NCBI RefSeq assembly: GCF_019977355.1
Contig: NZ_AP024655.1
Location: 2,480,001 to 2,544,000, forward strand
Length of the DNA stretch: 64,000 nucleotides
From: Arthrobacter sp. NicSoilB8
Lineage (GTDB): Bacteria; Actinomycetota; Actinomycetes; Actinomycetales; Micrococcaceae
Direction: 5' to 3'
The notes beneath the pieces were generated by a model. The model did no database searches and had not been told where the DNA came from. It saw only the letters and a list, made by a program, of their open reading frames with translations. Below are positions 34,041 through 42,337 of this stretch, in pieces. Each line of letters opens with the position of its first letter. The first letter of the stretch is position 1. The position numbers were made by a program, and so were the translations under genes.

Positions 34041-36188
34041 TCAGGCGCCTGCCGTCGTCCCCCGGCCCTTGCGGGCCAGCAGGATCTTCTCATCCACCGG
34101 GGCATCCCCGCTGGCGCGCTGTGCCCGGACATAGGCCCGGGCCTCGTCCTGGCGGACCTTCTCGGCCCCGGTGGAGATTTCCGCGCGGAGGTGCTCCGGT
34201 CCGTAGCCGAAAGCGTCCACGAGGTCAACGGCGTGCGGGCGGATCTTCACGAGCAGCCGGTTGATGTACTCGCCCACCGTGCGCCCGCGCTGCATCGACA
34301 GCCGGCCGTTCATGAGGTACCAGGACAGGTTCTTCTCGATCAGGGACAGGCCGAAGAGGTCGCGCAGCCAGGTCAGGACCTTGTGCGTGCCGGGGTCGCC
34401 GACCTTCCCGAGGGCCTCGGTGAAGGCCTCCCACTGCAGCAGCTCCGCATGGGCCTGGGCGGCTTCGATGAGTTCGTGCTGGTGGGCGTTGAACAGTGCG
34501 GCGCCCTGCTGCTGCGGGAGCCGGTTGGCGCCCTTCAGCGCCGCACCGGCCTGGGCCACCATGGTCTGGACGCGGTCGGTCAGCAGGGCCCGCTGGCTCG
34601 ACTCATCACGGATGGCAATGGCCGCCTTCTGCACCGAGCCGGAATCGGCCACGAACTGTGCCACCTGGCGCAGGCCGGTCCGGTGCAGCGCAGTGCCCGT
34701 GGCCTGGGACACGACGTAGCGGGCCAGCACGCCGACGTTGACGTTGCGGAATTCCTTGGCGTAGTCGGCGAGCAGCCGCTTGGCGACCAGCTGCAGCAGG
34801 ACCGTGTTGTCGCCCTCGAAGGTCACGTAGACATCGAGGTCGGCGCGGAGGGAGGCAAAGCGGTTCTCGATCAGGAAGCCGGCGCCGCCGCAGGCCTCAC
34901 GGCATTCCTGCAGGGTGTCCAGGGCGTGCCAGGTGCTCAGCGGCTTGAGCGCCGCGGCCAGGGTTTCGAGGTCCTGGCGGTCCTCGTCGGTGTCGTTCCG
35001 GCCGGAGAAGACGTCGTCGAACTTCTCCAGCAGCTGCTCGTGCGCGAAGCCCGCGGCGTAGGTCGTGGCCAGCCGGGTGAAGAGCCGGCGCTGGTGCCGC
35101 TGGTAGTCCAGCAGCACCTCCTCGTCGGTCTGCGAGGAGGCAGTGAACTGCCGTCGCTCGGTGGCGTAGTGGATGGCGGTCTTCAGGGCGAGCTTGGACG
35201 CGGCGACGGCGGCGCCGTCGAGCGAGACCCTGCCCTGGACGAGGGTGCCGAGCATGGTGAAGAAGCGGCGGCCCGGGCTGGCGATGGGGGAGCTGTAGGT
35301 GCCGTCGGTGTCGACGTCGCCGTAGCGGTTGAGCAGGTTGGTGCGCGGGATGCGGACGTTCGTGAAGTGGAGCCGGCCGTTGTCGATACCGTTCAGTCCG
35401 CCCTTGACGCCGTCATCCTCGCCGCCGATCCCGGGCAGGAACTCCTTGGTGCCGGGGTCGCGGAGGTCCACGTAGAAGGCATGCACACCGTGGTTGACGC
35501 CGCGGGTTATCAGCTGGGCGAAAACCACGGCCCCGAGTCCGTCGATGGCGGCGTTGCCGATGTAGTCCTTCCAGGCAGCCCGGAATGGCGTGTGGATCAC
35601 GAACTCCCCGGCGGCGGGTTCATAGGTCGCCGTGGTGGCGATGCTGGCCACGTCCGAGCCGTGCCCGGTCTCGGTCATGGCGAAGCAGCCGGGGATCGCC
35701 AGGCTCATGATGCCCGGCAGCCACTTCCTGTGGTGCTCCTCGGTGCCCAGGTGCATCACGGCCGAGCCGAAGAGTCCCCACTGCACGCCAGCTTTGATCT
35801 GCAGCGATGGGTCGGCGGTGACCAGCTCCTCGAAGCCTGCGATGTTGCCGCCATGGTCATCGTTGCCGCCAAGCGAAGAAGGGAACGCCCGGTGGACGGC
35901 ATTGTTGCGGACAAGGTATTCCAGCTGTCCGAAGACGCGCTGGCGGTGTTCCGTGTGGGTCAGGCCCTCGAACTTGTGCAGTTCCGGCCGTCCGGAAACG
36001 GAGCGGGCGTGCCGGCGGACGTCGGCCCATTTGCCGAGGAGCTGTTCGCCAAGGTACGCGACGTCGACGGCGGGCGCCTCGGGGGAGCCGGGCCTGGCGC
36101 CGGAGCCGACGGCGGCCGGCGCGGCAGCCGCCGGTGTTGTCATGCGGCCGGGCGCATTGGAGGGGGTGCGGTCGGCTAGTTCAGTCAT
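34041..36188 (-). CDS. Acyl-CoA dehydrogenase/oxidase family flavoenzyme
   Basis: 715 residues, longer than classical dehydrogenases (about 380) and like peroxisomal acyl-CoA oxidases, which have two C-terminal helical domains. Motifs are GCFAMTETGHGSDVASIATTATY (FAD/substrate region), IPRTNLLNRYGDV and ECREACGGAGFLIENR with the usual loop before the C-terminal domain. The reaction is alpha,beta-dehydrogenation of acyl-CoA with electrons passed to O2 or ETF. It lies downstream of, and on the same strand as, the tetR gene, so it likely belongs to the same beta-oxidation regulon as the divergent thiolase operon. Confidence 0.87.
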   Translation of the reverse strand: MTELADRTPSNAPGRMTTPAAAAPAAVGSGARPGSPEAPAVDVAYLGEQLLGKWADVRRHARSVSGRPELHKFEGLTHTEHRQRVFGQLEYLVRNNAVHRAFPSSLGGNDDHGGNIAGFEELVTADPSLQIKAGVQWGLFGSAVMHLGTEEHHRKWLPGIMSLAIPGCFAMTETGHGSDVASIATTATYEPAAGEFVIHTPFRAAWKDYIGNAAIDGLGAVVFAQLITRGVNHGVHAFYVDLRDPGTKEFLPGIGGEDDGVKGGLNGIDNGRLHFTNVRIPRTNLLNRYGDVDTDGTYSSPIASPGRRFFTMLGTLVQGRVSLDGAAVAASKLALKTAIHYATERRQFTASSQTDEEVLLDYQRHQRRLFTRLATTYAAGFAHEQLLEKFDDVFSGRNDTDEDRQDLETLAAALKPLSTWHALDTLQECREACGGAGFLIENRFASLRADLDVYVTFEGDNTVLLQLVAKRLLADYAKEFRNVNVGVLARYVVSQATGTALHRTGLRQVAQFVADSGSVQKAAIAIRDESSQRALLTDRVQTMVAQAGAALKGANRLPQQQGAALFNAHQHELIEAAQAHAELLQWEAFTEALGKVGDPGTHKVLTWLRDLFGLSLIEKNLSWYLMNGRLSMQRGRTVGEYINRLLVKIRPHAVDLVDAFGYGPEHLRAEISTGAEKVRQDEARAYVRAQRASGDAPVDEKILLARKGRGTTAGA

Positions 36189-36260
36189 GTCGATTCCTTC
36201 TTTGGTTCTGACAATTCAGTTCTGGGCCCTCACTCCTGGGGCGGGACCGGTGAGTTGGTG

Positions 36261-36989
36261 CTAGGGCTTGCCCTGGGGCGCATCAGCCGGGGCGGGCGGC
36301 TGCAGTTCGGGGGCGATCCCGAAGCACAGCCAGTCCGTAATCTGCCGCGCCATGGCCTCCTGGTCCGGTTTGGCGGGTCCGGGCGGGCTCGCGAGCCACT
36401 GTTCGCCGGCGTTGCGCACCAGGCCGATCGCGGCATTCGGCCAGTAGCCGATCACGGCTTCCTTGTCCGGAACGCCGCCCAGGTGGCTGCGCATGGGCCG
36501 GGCGATCATGTCGCTGATGGCGGCGAAGAAGTGGCTCAATGCCCCGGCCGTGGCGATGGACGGCCCGGCTCCTTCGGCGTCGCCGGGGGCGTGGCGGGTG
36601 ACGAAGGTGTAGACGTTCGGGCTGGTTTCGGCCATCTGCAGGTAGGCGGACACCATGGCGAACAGGCCTTCGCGGGGCGTCTGGGCGCTCTGCGCCGCCT
36701 CCTGGATGCGGCGCTGCATCTGGCTCAGGACTACCTCGCCTACGGCCTGCTGGAGCCCGGCCTTGTCGCCGAAGTAGCGGTAGAACACGGACTTTGACGT
36801 GCCCGAGGCGGCGGCAATGTCTTCCATCGACGCATCGCTGCCCAGCGCGTGCACGGCCTTCCGGGCGGACTTGATGAGCTCGCGCCGCCGTTCTTCGCGG
36901 TGGGACTGCCAGCGGGAGGCGCGGCCGTCGACGGCGGTGTGACCGCCGGGTGCCATGGCGTCCGGCGGAGTGGCCTGGTGGATGTTCAC
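36261..36989 (-). CDS. TetR/AcrR-family transcriptional regulator
   Basis: 242 residues from GTG at 36989; ATG 36956 gives 231 residues and is equally possible. The N-terminal helix-turn-helix spans REELIKSARKAVHALG-type to SMEDIAAASGTSKSVFYRYF, the TetR signature. The C-terminal domain binds an unknown ligand, plausibly acyl-CoA given the neighbours. The GTG is directly next to a perfect 31-bp operator-like palindrome, so if it is used the mRNA would be leaderless. It represses, by inference, its own gene, the acyl-CoA dehydrogenase and the thiolase operon. Confidence 0.85.
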   Translation of the reverse strand: MNIHQATPPDAMAPGGHTAVDGRASRWQSHREERRRELIKSARKAVHALGSDASMEDIAAASGTSKSVFYRYFGDKAGLQQAVGEVVLSQMQRRIQEAAQSAQTPREGLFAMVSAYLQMAETSPNVYTFVTRHAPGDAEGAGPSIATAGALSHFFAAISDMIARPMRSHLGGVPDKEAVIGYWPNAAIGLVRNAGEQWLASPPGPAKPDQEAMARQITDWLCFGIAPELQPPAPADAPQGKP

Positions 36990-37020
36990 GATACCCAGCG
37001 TATCAGGTACGCTGGGTATC
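36990..37020. promoter_or_regulatory. Perfect palindromic operator between tetR and the thiolase operon
   Basis: The arms GATACCCAGCGTA and TACGCTGGGTATC (13 bases each, no mismatch) flank a 5-base spacer. This is the size and position expected for a TetR operator controlling both divergent units. Confidence 0.85.
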
Positions 37021-37050
37021 GGTAACCGCTTTGATCGAAGGAGACAGCCC

Positions 37051-38454
37051 ATGTCCGTCCACGGACAGTCAGTACCCGGACCCCAGGAACCGGCCGCCGC
37101 AGCGACGGCAGCAGCCAACTCAACCGTGGGGGCCGCGCAGGGCGGCACGGCCGCGGCGCAGCTCCGCAAGGCCGTGGTCGTGGGCGGCAACCGCATCCCC
37201 TTTGCCCGGACCGGCGGGCCGTACACCAAATCCTCCAACCAGGACATGCTCACCGCCGCGCTGGACGGACTGATCGCCCGCTTCGGTCTCCAGGACGAAC
37301 GAATCGGGGAAGTCGCGGCCGGCGCGGTCCTCAAGCACTCCCGTGACTTCAACCTCACCCGGGAGGCCGTCCTCGGCTCGGCCCTCTCCGCCGAGACCCC
37401 GGCGTACGACCTCCAGCAGGCCTGCGCCACCGGGCTGGAAACGGTGCTCGGCCTGGCGAACAAGATCAAGCTGGGCCAGATCGAGTCCGCGATCGCCGGC
37501 GGCGTCGACTCCGCCTCGGACGCCCCCATCGCCGTCAGCGAAGGGCTCCGCGAGGTGCTCCTGGACCTCAGCCGCGCCAAGACGGTTTCCCGGAAGCTGC
37601 AGGTCCTCAGCCGGCTCCGGCCCAAGGATCTTGCCCCCGACGCCCCGAACACGGGAGAACCCCGCACCGGCCTGTCGATGGGCGAGCACCAGGCGCTGAC
37701 CACCGCGCAGTGGAAGATCACCCGCGAAGCCCAGGACGAACTCGCCTTCAACAGCCACCGGAATCTCGCCGCGGCCTACGACGCCGGCTTCTTCGACGAC
37801 CTCCTGACCCCCTACCGGGGGCTCAGCCGAGACTCCAACCTGCGTGCCGATACGAGCCTGGCGAAACTGGCCACCCTCAAACCCGTCTTCGGCAAGAACC
37901 TGGGCGCCGAGGCGACCATGACGGCCGGCAATTCCACCCCGCTGACCGATGGCGCCTCGACCGTGCTGATCGCTTCTGAGGCTTGGGCCGATGCCCACGA
38001 TCTGCCCAAGCTCGCCACGGTGGTGGACGGCGAGGCGGCCGCCGTCGACTTTGTCCACGGCAAGGACGGACTGCTCATGGCGCCGGCCTTCGCGGTGCCG
38101 CGCCTGCTCGCACGCCACAACCTCACCCTTGCGGACATCGACTTCTTCGAGATCCACGAGGCCTTCGCCGGCACGGTGCTGAGCACCCTGGCCGCGTGGG
38201 AGGACGAGGAATTCGGCCGCACCCGCCTGGGTCTGGACGGCGCCTTCGGCACCATCGACCGGTCCAAACTGAACGTCAACGGCTCCTCCCTCGCCGCGGG
38301 ACACCCGTTCGCCGCCACGGGCGGCCGGATCGTCGCATCGCTGGCCAAAATGCTGCATGCCAAGGGCCAGGTCAACGGGCGCCCGGCGCGCGGGCTTATC
38401 TCCATCTGCGCCGCCGGCGGCCAGGGCGTCGTCGCAATTCTCGAAGCACTCTAG
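37051..38454 (+). CDS. FadI/FadA-type acetyl-CoA acyltransferase (thiolase)
   Basis: 467 residues from the ATG at 37051 with GAAGGAG upstream. Thiolase motifs are DLQQACATGLETV (nucleophile Cys), EIHEAFAGTVL, AAGHPFAATGGR (His) and SICAAGGQG, where the second catalytic Cys is present, unlike the thiolase at 979. The long form with an extra loop is typical of the FadI branch that works on long-chain 3-ketoacyl-CoA. It is first in an operon with a ketoreductase (11 bases) and a MaoC dehydratase, and probably TetR-regulated. Confidence 0.9.
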   Translation: MSVHGQSVPGPQEPAAAATAAANSTVGAAQGGTAAAQLRKAVVVGGNRIPFARTGGPYTKSSNQDMLTAALDGLIARFGLQDERIGEVAAGAVLKHSRDFNLTREAVLGSALSAETPAYDLQQACATGLETVLGLANKIKLGQIESAIAGGVDSASDAPIAVSEGLREVLLDLSRAKTVSRKLQVLSRLRPKDLAPDAPNTGEPRTGLSMGEHQALTTAQWKITREAQDELAFNSHRNLAAAYDAGFFDDLLTPYRGLSRDSNLRADTSLAKLATLKPVFGKNLGAEATMTAGNSTPLTDGASTVLIASEAWADAHDLPKLATVVDGEAAAVDFVHGKDGLLMAPAFAVPRLLARHNLTLADIDFFEIHEAFAGTVLSTLAAWEDEEFGRTRLGLDGAFGTIDRSKLNVNGSSLAAGHPFAATGGRIVASLAKMLHAKGQVNGRPARGLISICAAGGQGVVAILEAL

Positions 38455-38464
38455 GGGGACCGGC

Positions 38465-39805
38465 ATGAGCGACAAATACACCCGGTTCGTCAGCCACGGA
38501 CCCGGCAGGGACATCGCCAGGAGGCTCGGACTCCCGCAGCCGGTGGTCCTCCGCCGGCACCAGCCCGGCCGCCCCCTTGTCGAGGGACCGGTGCTGGTCC
38601 AGGGATCCACCAGCGGCGCCGACAGCCTCGCCGCGGCCCTCCTGAGCTGGAACCTCGACGTCCGCCGCCACGCGATCCCCAAGGAAGAACTCGGTGCCAT
38701 CATCCTGGTGCTGGACGAACTGGCCCGTCCCGAGGACCTGGAAAAGCCGGTCCTCACGGCTGCCAGCTCGCTGCGCGACCTCGCCCCGAGCGGCCGCGTC
38801 ATCACCGTGTCCCGCACCGCGGATTCCGCCGCGGAGCCGGCAACGGCGGCGGCCCGGCAGTCAGTGGACGGCCTCCTGCGGTCGCTGGCAAAGGAACTGC
38901 GCGCCGGCGCCACCGGGAACGGCATCCTGCTCGCCGACGGCGCCGGGACCACCAGCCCCTCAACCCTGGGAACCGTGAGGTTCTTCCTGTCGGGCCGTTC
39001 GGCGTTCGTTGACGGACAGTTCCTCACCGTCACCTCCGGCGCCGGGCAGCTGCCCGACGACGTCGAGAAGCCCCTGGCCGGGAAGGTGGCCGTCGTGACC
39101 GGCGCCGCACGGGGCATCGGGGCCGCGATCGCCCGCACGCTGTACCGCGACGGCGCCACGCTGATCCTCGTCGACATCCCGGCCGCCGGGGACCATCTCG
39201 CCGCGGTGGCCAATGAGGTCCACGGGACGGCGCTGCAGCTGGACATCAGCCGCAGCGACGCCGGCCGGCGGATCACCGACCATGCCGCGGCACGCCACGG
39301 CCGGTTGGACATCGTGATCCACAACGCCGGAATCACCCGCGACAAGCTCCTGGCCAACATGGATGCGGACCGCTGGTCCTCCGTGCTCGGGGTCAACATC
39401 GCCGCACAGCTCCGGATCAACGAGGCCCTCCTGGCCTCGGAGAACTTCCGCGGCTCCCCGCGGATCGTGTCGGTTTCCTCCACGAGCGGCATCGCCGGAA
39501 ACCGCGGCCAGACCAACTATGCCGCCTCCAAGGCAGGCGTGATCGGCATGGTCCGTGCCACGGCGCCGCTGATCGGCGAGCGCGGCGGGTCCATCAATGC
39601 CGTGGCTCCGGGGTTCATCGAAACCGAGATGACCGCCCGCATCCCCTTCGCCACGCGCGAAGTGGCGCGGCGGCTCAATTCCCTGCAGCAGGGCGGCCGG
39701 CCGGGCGACGTGGCCGAGGCCATCGCGTTCCTGGCCAGCGACGCTGCCGGCGGCATTACGGGAGAGGTGCTCCGCGTCTGCGGGCAGAACCTGGTGGGCG
39801 CATGA
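38465..39805 (+). CDS. Two-domain 3-ketoacyl reductase (FabG4/HMwFabG type)
   Basis: 446 residues. An N-terminal ~200-residue degenerate Rossmann (flavodoxin-like) domain precedes a classical SDR domain with VTGAARGIG, HNAGITRD, SSTSG and YAASK. The sequence AVAPGFIETEMT is typical of FabG. This architecture matches mycobacterial FabG4, an NADH-dependent 3-ketoacyl-CoA reductase. In this operon it would act with the thiolase and MaoC protein on CoA esters. The stop overlaps the next start by 4 bases. Confidence 0.9.
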   Translation: MSDKYTRFVSHGPGRDIARRLGLPQPVVLRRHQPGRPLVEGPVLVQGSTSGADSLAAALLSWNLDVRRHAIPKEELGAIILVLDELARPEDLEKPVLTAASSLRDLAPSGRVITVSRTADSAAEPATAAARQSVDGLLRSLAKELRAGATGNGILLADGAGTTSPSTLGTVRFFLSGRSAFVDGQFLTVTSGAGQLPDDVEKPLAGKVAVVTGAARGIGAAIARTLYRDGATLILVDIPAAGDHLAAVANEVHGTALQLDISRSDAGRRITDHAAARHGRLDIVIHNAGITRDKLLANMDADRWSSVLGVNIAAQLRINEALLASENFRGSPRIVSVSSTSGIAGNRGQTNYAASKAGVIGMVRATAPLIGERGGSINAVAPGFIETEMTARIPFATREVARRLNSLQQGGRPGDVAEAIAFLASDAAGGITGEVLRVCGQNLVGA

Positions 39806-40722
39806 GCGGTCCCCAGACCGTCATCCTGGGCGAGATGCCGGCCCTGTCCAAGCTCTATGTCAACGCCGCGGCCACCGCGGCACGGCGCCGGGTCCTGGGC
39901 ACCCACGGCGGCACCGACTTGCCGGACTACACGCACGAGGTCCGCGGCGTGCGTGCGGACGTCGCCAACCTGACGGCGTACCAGCACCTGGTTGGCGAGA
40001 CCGCGAGCGATGTCCTGCCCGCCGGGTTCATCCATGCGCTGGCGTTCCCGCTGGCCATGAGCGTGATGAACCGGGACGACTTTCCGCTGCCCCTGCTGGG
40101 CATGATCCACCTGACGAACACGGTGGTGCAGTCCGCACCGGTCCTGTTCACGGAGGCCTTGGACATCCGGGCCCGGGTCGAGAACCTGCGCGGCCACCGG
40201 GCCGGCACGCAGCTCGATGTCGTGGCGGAGGTCCGGGCTGCCGGGCAGGACGCCATCCGCTGGCGCGGGGTCTCGACCTACCTGGCCAAAGGCGTATTCC
40301 TCCCCGGGATCGACAAGCCCTCGGTGCCCGTGACGCCGCCGCCGTTCCAGGTACCGGATCCCACGGCGCTCTGGCAGCTGGGAGTGGACACCGGGCGCGC
40401 CTACGCCGCCGTGTCCGGAGACTTCAACCCCATCCACCTGAGCGTCCTGACAGCAAAGGCTCTGGGCATGCGCCGCTCCCTCGCGCACGGCATGTACCTC
40501 GCGTCGCGGGCACTGGCCGACGTCGGGGCCGTCAAGGGGGAAACGTTCCGCTGGGAGGTGGCCTTCGAGGCGCCGGTGTTCCTGCCGGCCCGTGTGGCCC
40601 TGGACATCAGCACTGTGCAGGCCGACGGCGGCGCCTGGCAGCGTTCGGATTACGTGGCGTGGAACCCGCTGTCCGGGCGCCGGCACTTCAGCGGCTCTGT
40701 CGCGGCGCTGCCTGGCGGCTGA
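39802..40722 (+). CDS. MaoC-type (R)-hydratase/dehydratase, double hotdog
   Basis: 306 residues. The second hotdog domain carries the hydratase-2 motif SGDFNPIHLS (catalytic Asp and His) with AKALGMRRSLAHGMYLA. The N-terminal half is a divergent hotdog without the motif, as in HTD2/FAS-type double-hotdog enzymes. It interconverts enoyl-CoA and (R)-3-hydroxyacyl-CoA, the step between the ketoreductase and the acyl-CoA dehydrogenase. It is the last gene of the operon, followed by a hairpin. Confidence 0.87.
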   Translation: MSGPQTVILGEMPALSKLYVNAAATAARRRVLGTHGGTDLPDYTHEVRGVRADVANLTAYQHLVGETASDVLPAGFIHALAFPLAMSVMNRDDFPLPLLGMIHLTNTVVQSAPVLFTEALDIRARVENLRGHRAGTQLDVVAEVRAAGQDAIRWRGVSTYLAKGVFLPGIDKPSVPVTPPPFQVPDPTALWQLGVDTGRAYAAVSGDFNPIHLSVLTAKALGMRRSLAHGMYLASRALADVGAVKGETFRWEVAFEAPVFLPARVALDISTVQADGGAWQRSDYVAWNPLSGRRHFSGSVAALPGG

Positions 40723-40733
40723 TCACACGCCTG

Positions 40734-40760
40734 GCGCAGCACCTCGGAGGGGTGCTGCGC
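40734..40760. terminator. Bidirectional terminator after the MaoC gene
   Basis: GCGCAGCACC / GGTGCTGCGC (40734-40743 with 40751-40760) around a 7-base loop. It touches the stop codon of the convergent minus-strand gene. Confidence 0.8.
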
Positions 40761-41087
40761 TCAGTTCTCTTTCTCCAGCTCGTCTGTGATCCGCTCGCGC
40801 AGGGCTGCGTACTCCGTCGGGAGGAGTTCGAGCAGCAGGCGCTCCACGGTTCGGCGAGGATCATCGAATGCCCGTCCCCGCCCGGCCACCGCCCCGTTCC
40901 AGGCCCGCCAAGGGACGCCGTCCAAGGTGTAGCGGAACCCCCGGTAGCCGAGTCCCGGGGGCTCGGCCATCGGTTCTCCGCGCTCGGGCAGCCCTTGCTG
41001 CAGTGCCCGGACGCGCTGCTCCTGGCCGGCGTCGAGCTGCCACAGCGGGTTTACCCGCCCGCTAAAGGCGTCAAGTTCGACGAGCAT
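40761..41087 (-). CDS. Unknown protein with stand-alone FSGRxNPxW domain
   Basis: 108 residues. It begins MLVELDAFSGRVNPLWQLDAG and contains GLGYRGFRY and an FDDPRRTVERLLLELLP helix. I recognise no characterised family. The start and the GLG(F/Y)R region align well with the N-terminal 95 residues of the larger protein encoded 9 bases upstream. The two are therefore duplicated domains in one operon, and this protein may bind or inhibit the C-terminal domain of its partner. GAGGTG precedes its ATG. Confidence 0.7.
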   Translation of the reverse strand: MLVELDAFSGRVNPLWQLDAGQEQRVRALQQGLPERGEPMAEPPGLGYRGFRYTLDGVPWRAWNGAVAGRGRAFDDPRRTVERLLLELLPTEYAALRERITDELEKEN

Positions 41088-41096
41088 TCGGACACC

Positions 41097-42014
41097 TCAG
41101 TTGATGACGACCGACCGGCCTGCGTAGAAGTAGCCGCAGAAGTCCGTGTACCCGCCACGTGCGCACGTCTCGGGGTCGGTGATGACGACGTTGTTGTTGT
41201 CGGTGTTCCGGGCGGCCGTGCTGCCCGGCTTGTGACCCCAGAAGCCACCGCGCTGGTGGCGGTACCAATGGTAGTCCCAGCCGGGGTCGACGACCAGCGC
41301 CATCAGCCTTCGCGGCCACTCCGCGGCAGGCAGACAGTCGCACCGACGCAGCAGCCCGTCGGCCATCGCCGCCGCGGTCACGGGTGCGCACGCCATCGTT
41401 GAGGTCTGCGCACCGTGGGCGCGGCCCGGCTGGGCGAAGGTGTCGGTGCGCCAGTTGCGCGCGTAGTTGTAGCAGTTGTTGTGAGGCCGGACGGCGGGCG
41501 CATTCCAGAAATCCGGGTTGAACTGGCTCACTTCGTACTCGCATTTCTCGCAATGCTCGTCCCGCACGGTCGTGCGCAGGGGGTTGTACGGCGGCCACGT
41601 GAAGCAGGAGATCTTTGGCGGGTCCGCGAGGTGCTCGCGGAGCCGCTGGCGAATGAGGTCCAGGAGCTCGGTGGTCAGCGGGGTCAGGGTGTGCGCGACG
41701 AGCTGGACCTCCCGGTAGTGTGCCATCGACTCCACCACTCTCAGTGCTAGCTCTCCGGACGCCTGGAAGTCTTCGGCCGCGACGGACGCGAGGGCGAAGT
41801 CGCGGGGCACGCCGTTGCGCTCGGGCGGCTCATCCTCGAGGCTCGAGATACGGATCTCCCGGAATCCCAGCCCCAGATAACCGCTGGCCGGGCGAGCTGC
41901 GATGCCCTCATGGGAGGCCACGGCCTCGAGCAGCTCCTCGGCGGTCCCGCGGTCGGTGATGATCCATTCCGGGTTCGGCCGGCCCGAGAACATATCGACC
42001 TGGATGCGCAGCAT
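41097..42014 (-). CDS. Unknown two-domain protein: FSGRxNPxW domain plus possible cysteine-hydrolase domain
   Basis: 305 residues from the ATG at 42014 with AAGGA upstream. The N-terminal domain (1-95) opens with VDMFSGRPNPEW. The C-terminal part has a Cys-rich segment (CFTW at 137, HCEKCEY about 154-160), then HNNCYNYARNWRTDTFAQPG with Cys181. DYHWYR (His249) and GHKPG (His261) follow, then TDNNN. A Cys early, then His, then Asp/Asn, is the order of papain-like or NlpC-like hydrolases, but I cannot confirm that family. There is no signal peptide. Paired with the small gene at 40761 it forms an accessory island between conserved genes. Confidence 0.68.
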   Translation of the reverse strand: MLRIQVDMFSGRPNPEWIITDRGTAEELLEAVASHEGIAARPASGYLGLGFREIRISSLEDEPPERNGVPRDFALASVAAEDFQASGELALRVVESMAHYREVQLVAHTLTPLTTELLDLIRQRLREHLADPPKISCFTWPPYNPLRTTVRDEHCEKCEYEVSQFNPDFWNAPAVRPHNNCYNYARNWRTDTFAQPGRAHGAQTSTMACAPVTAAAMADGLLRRCDCLPAAEWPRRLMALVVDPGWDYHWYRHQRGGFWGHKPGSTAARNTDNNNVVITDPETCARGGYTDFCGYFYAGRSVVIN

Positions 42015-42337
42015 GATCCTTCTTCCTATGCGTCGAGTATCTGGCCGTCGAGGTACACCGTGCACACATCGTCGCGGTCGCGTACCTCTGCCCAGATCCC
42101 CTGCCTAGTGGTGTCCGACACAGTGATACACCGGCGGCTGTTACACCCGCGTTACCGGGGCAGCCGAGGGATTTTTCCCCAGGACACAGGCCGACGAAGG
42201 CATTGATCTGTGTTTACGAAGGCATTGTTCTGTGCGGTCGGCACGGGCCTGCCGCGGGGTTCACCCCCGGCGGGAGCCGCCGTCGTGCGTGCCGCCAGGC
42301 TGCCTCGTGCGTGCCGCCTGCCGGGCGGTCGTATACG
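42015..42337. other. Intergenic region, 323 bases, upstream of the FSGRxNPxW pair
   Basis: No gene supported. Present are an 11-bp palindrome GTGTCCGACAC at 42111, and two copies of ACGAAGGCATTGWTCTGTG at 42194 and 42216 (22 apart). There are also two copies of CGTGCGTGCCGCC near 42284-42320. The composition is less G/C-biased than neighbouring genes, consistent with an insertion boundary. Confidence 0.4.

Noticed and set aside
34191..36179. 662-residue open frame on the plus strand
   Set aside because: Antisense shadow of the acyl-CoA dehydrogenase gene, which has all family motifs on the minus strand.
37120..39516. 798-residue open frame on the minus strand
   Set aside because: Lies opposite the thiolase and ketoreductase genes, which are clearly real. 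No conserved motif is seen.
42015..42337. Small arginine-rich open frames in the intergenic region
   Set aside because: No ribosome site, no homologous look, and skewed composition. Treated as non-coding.
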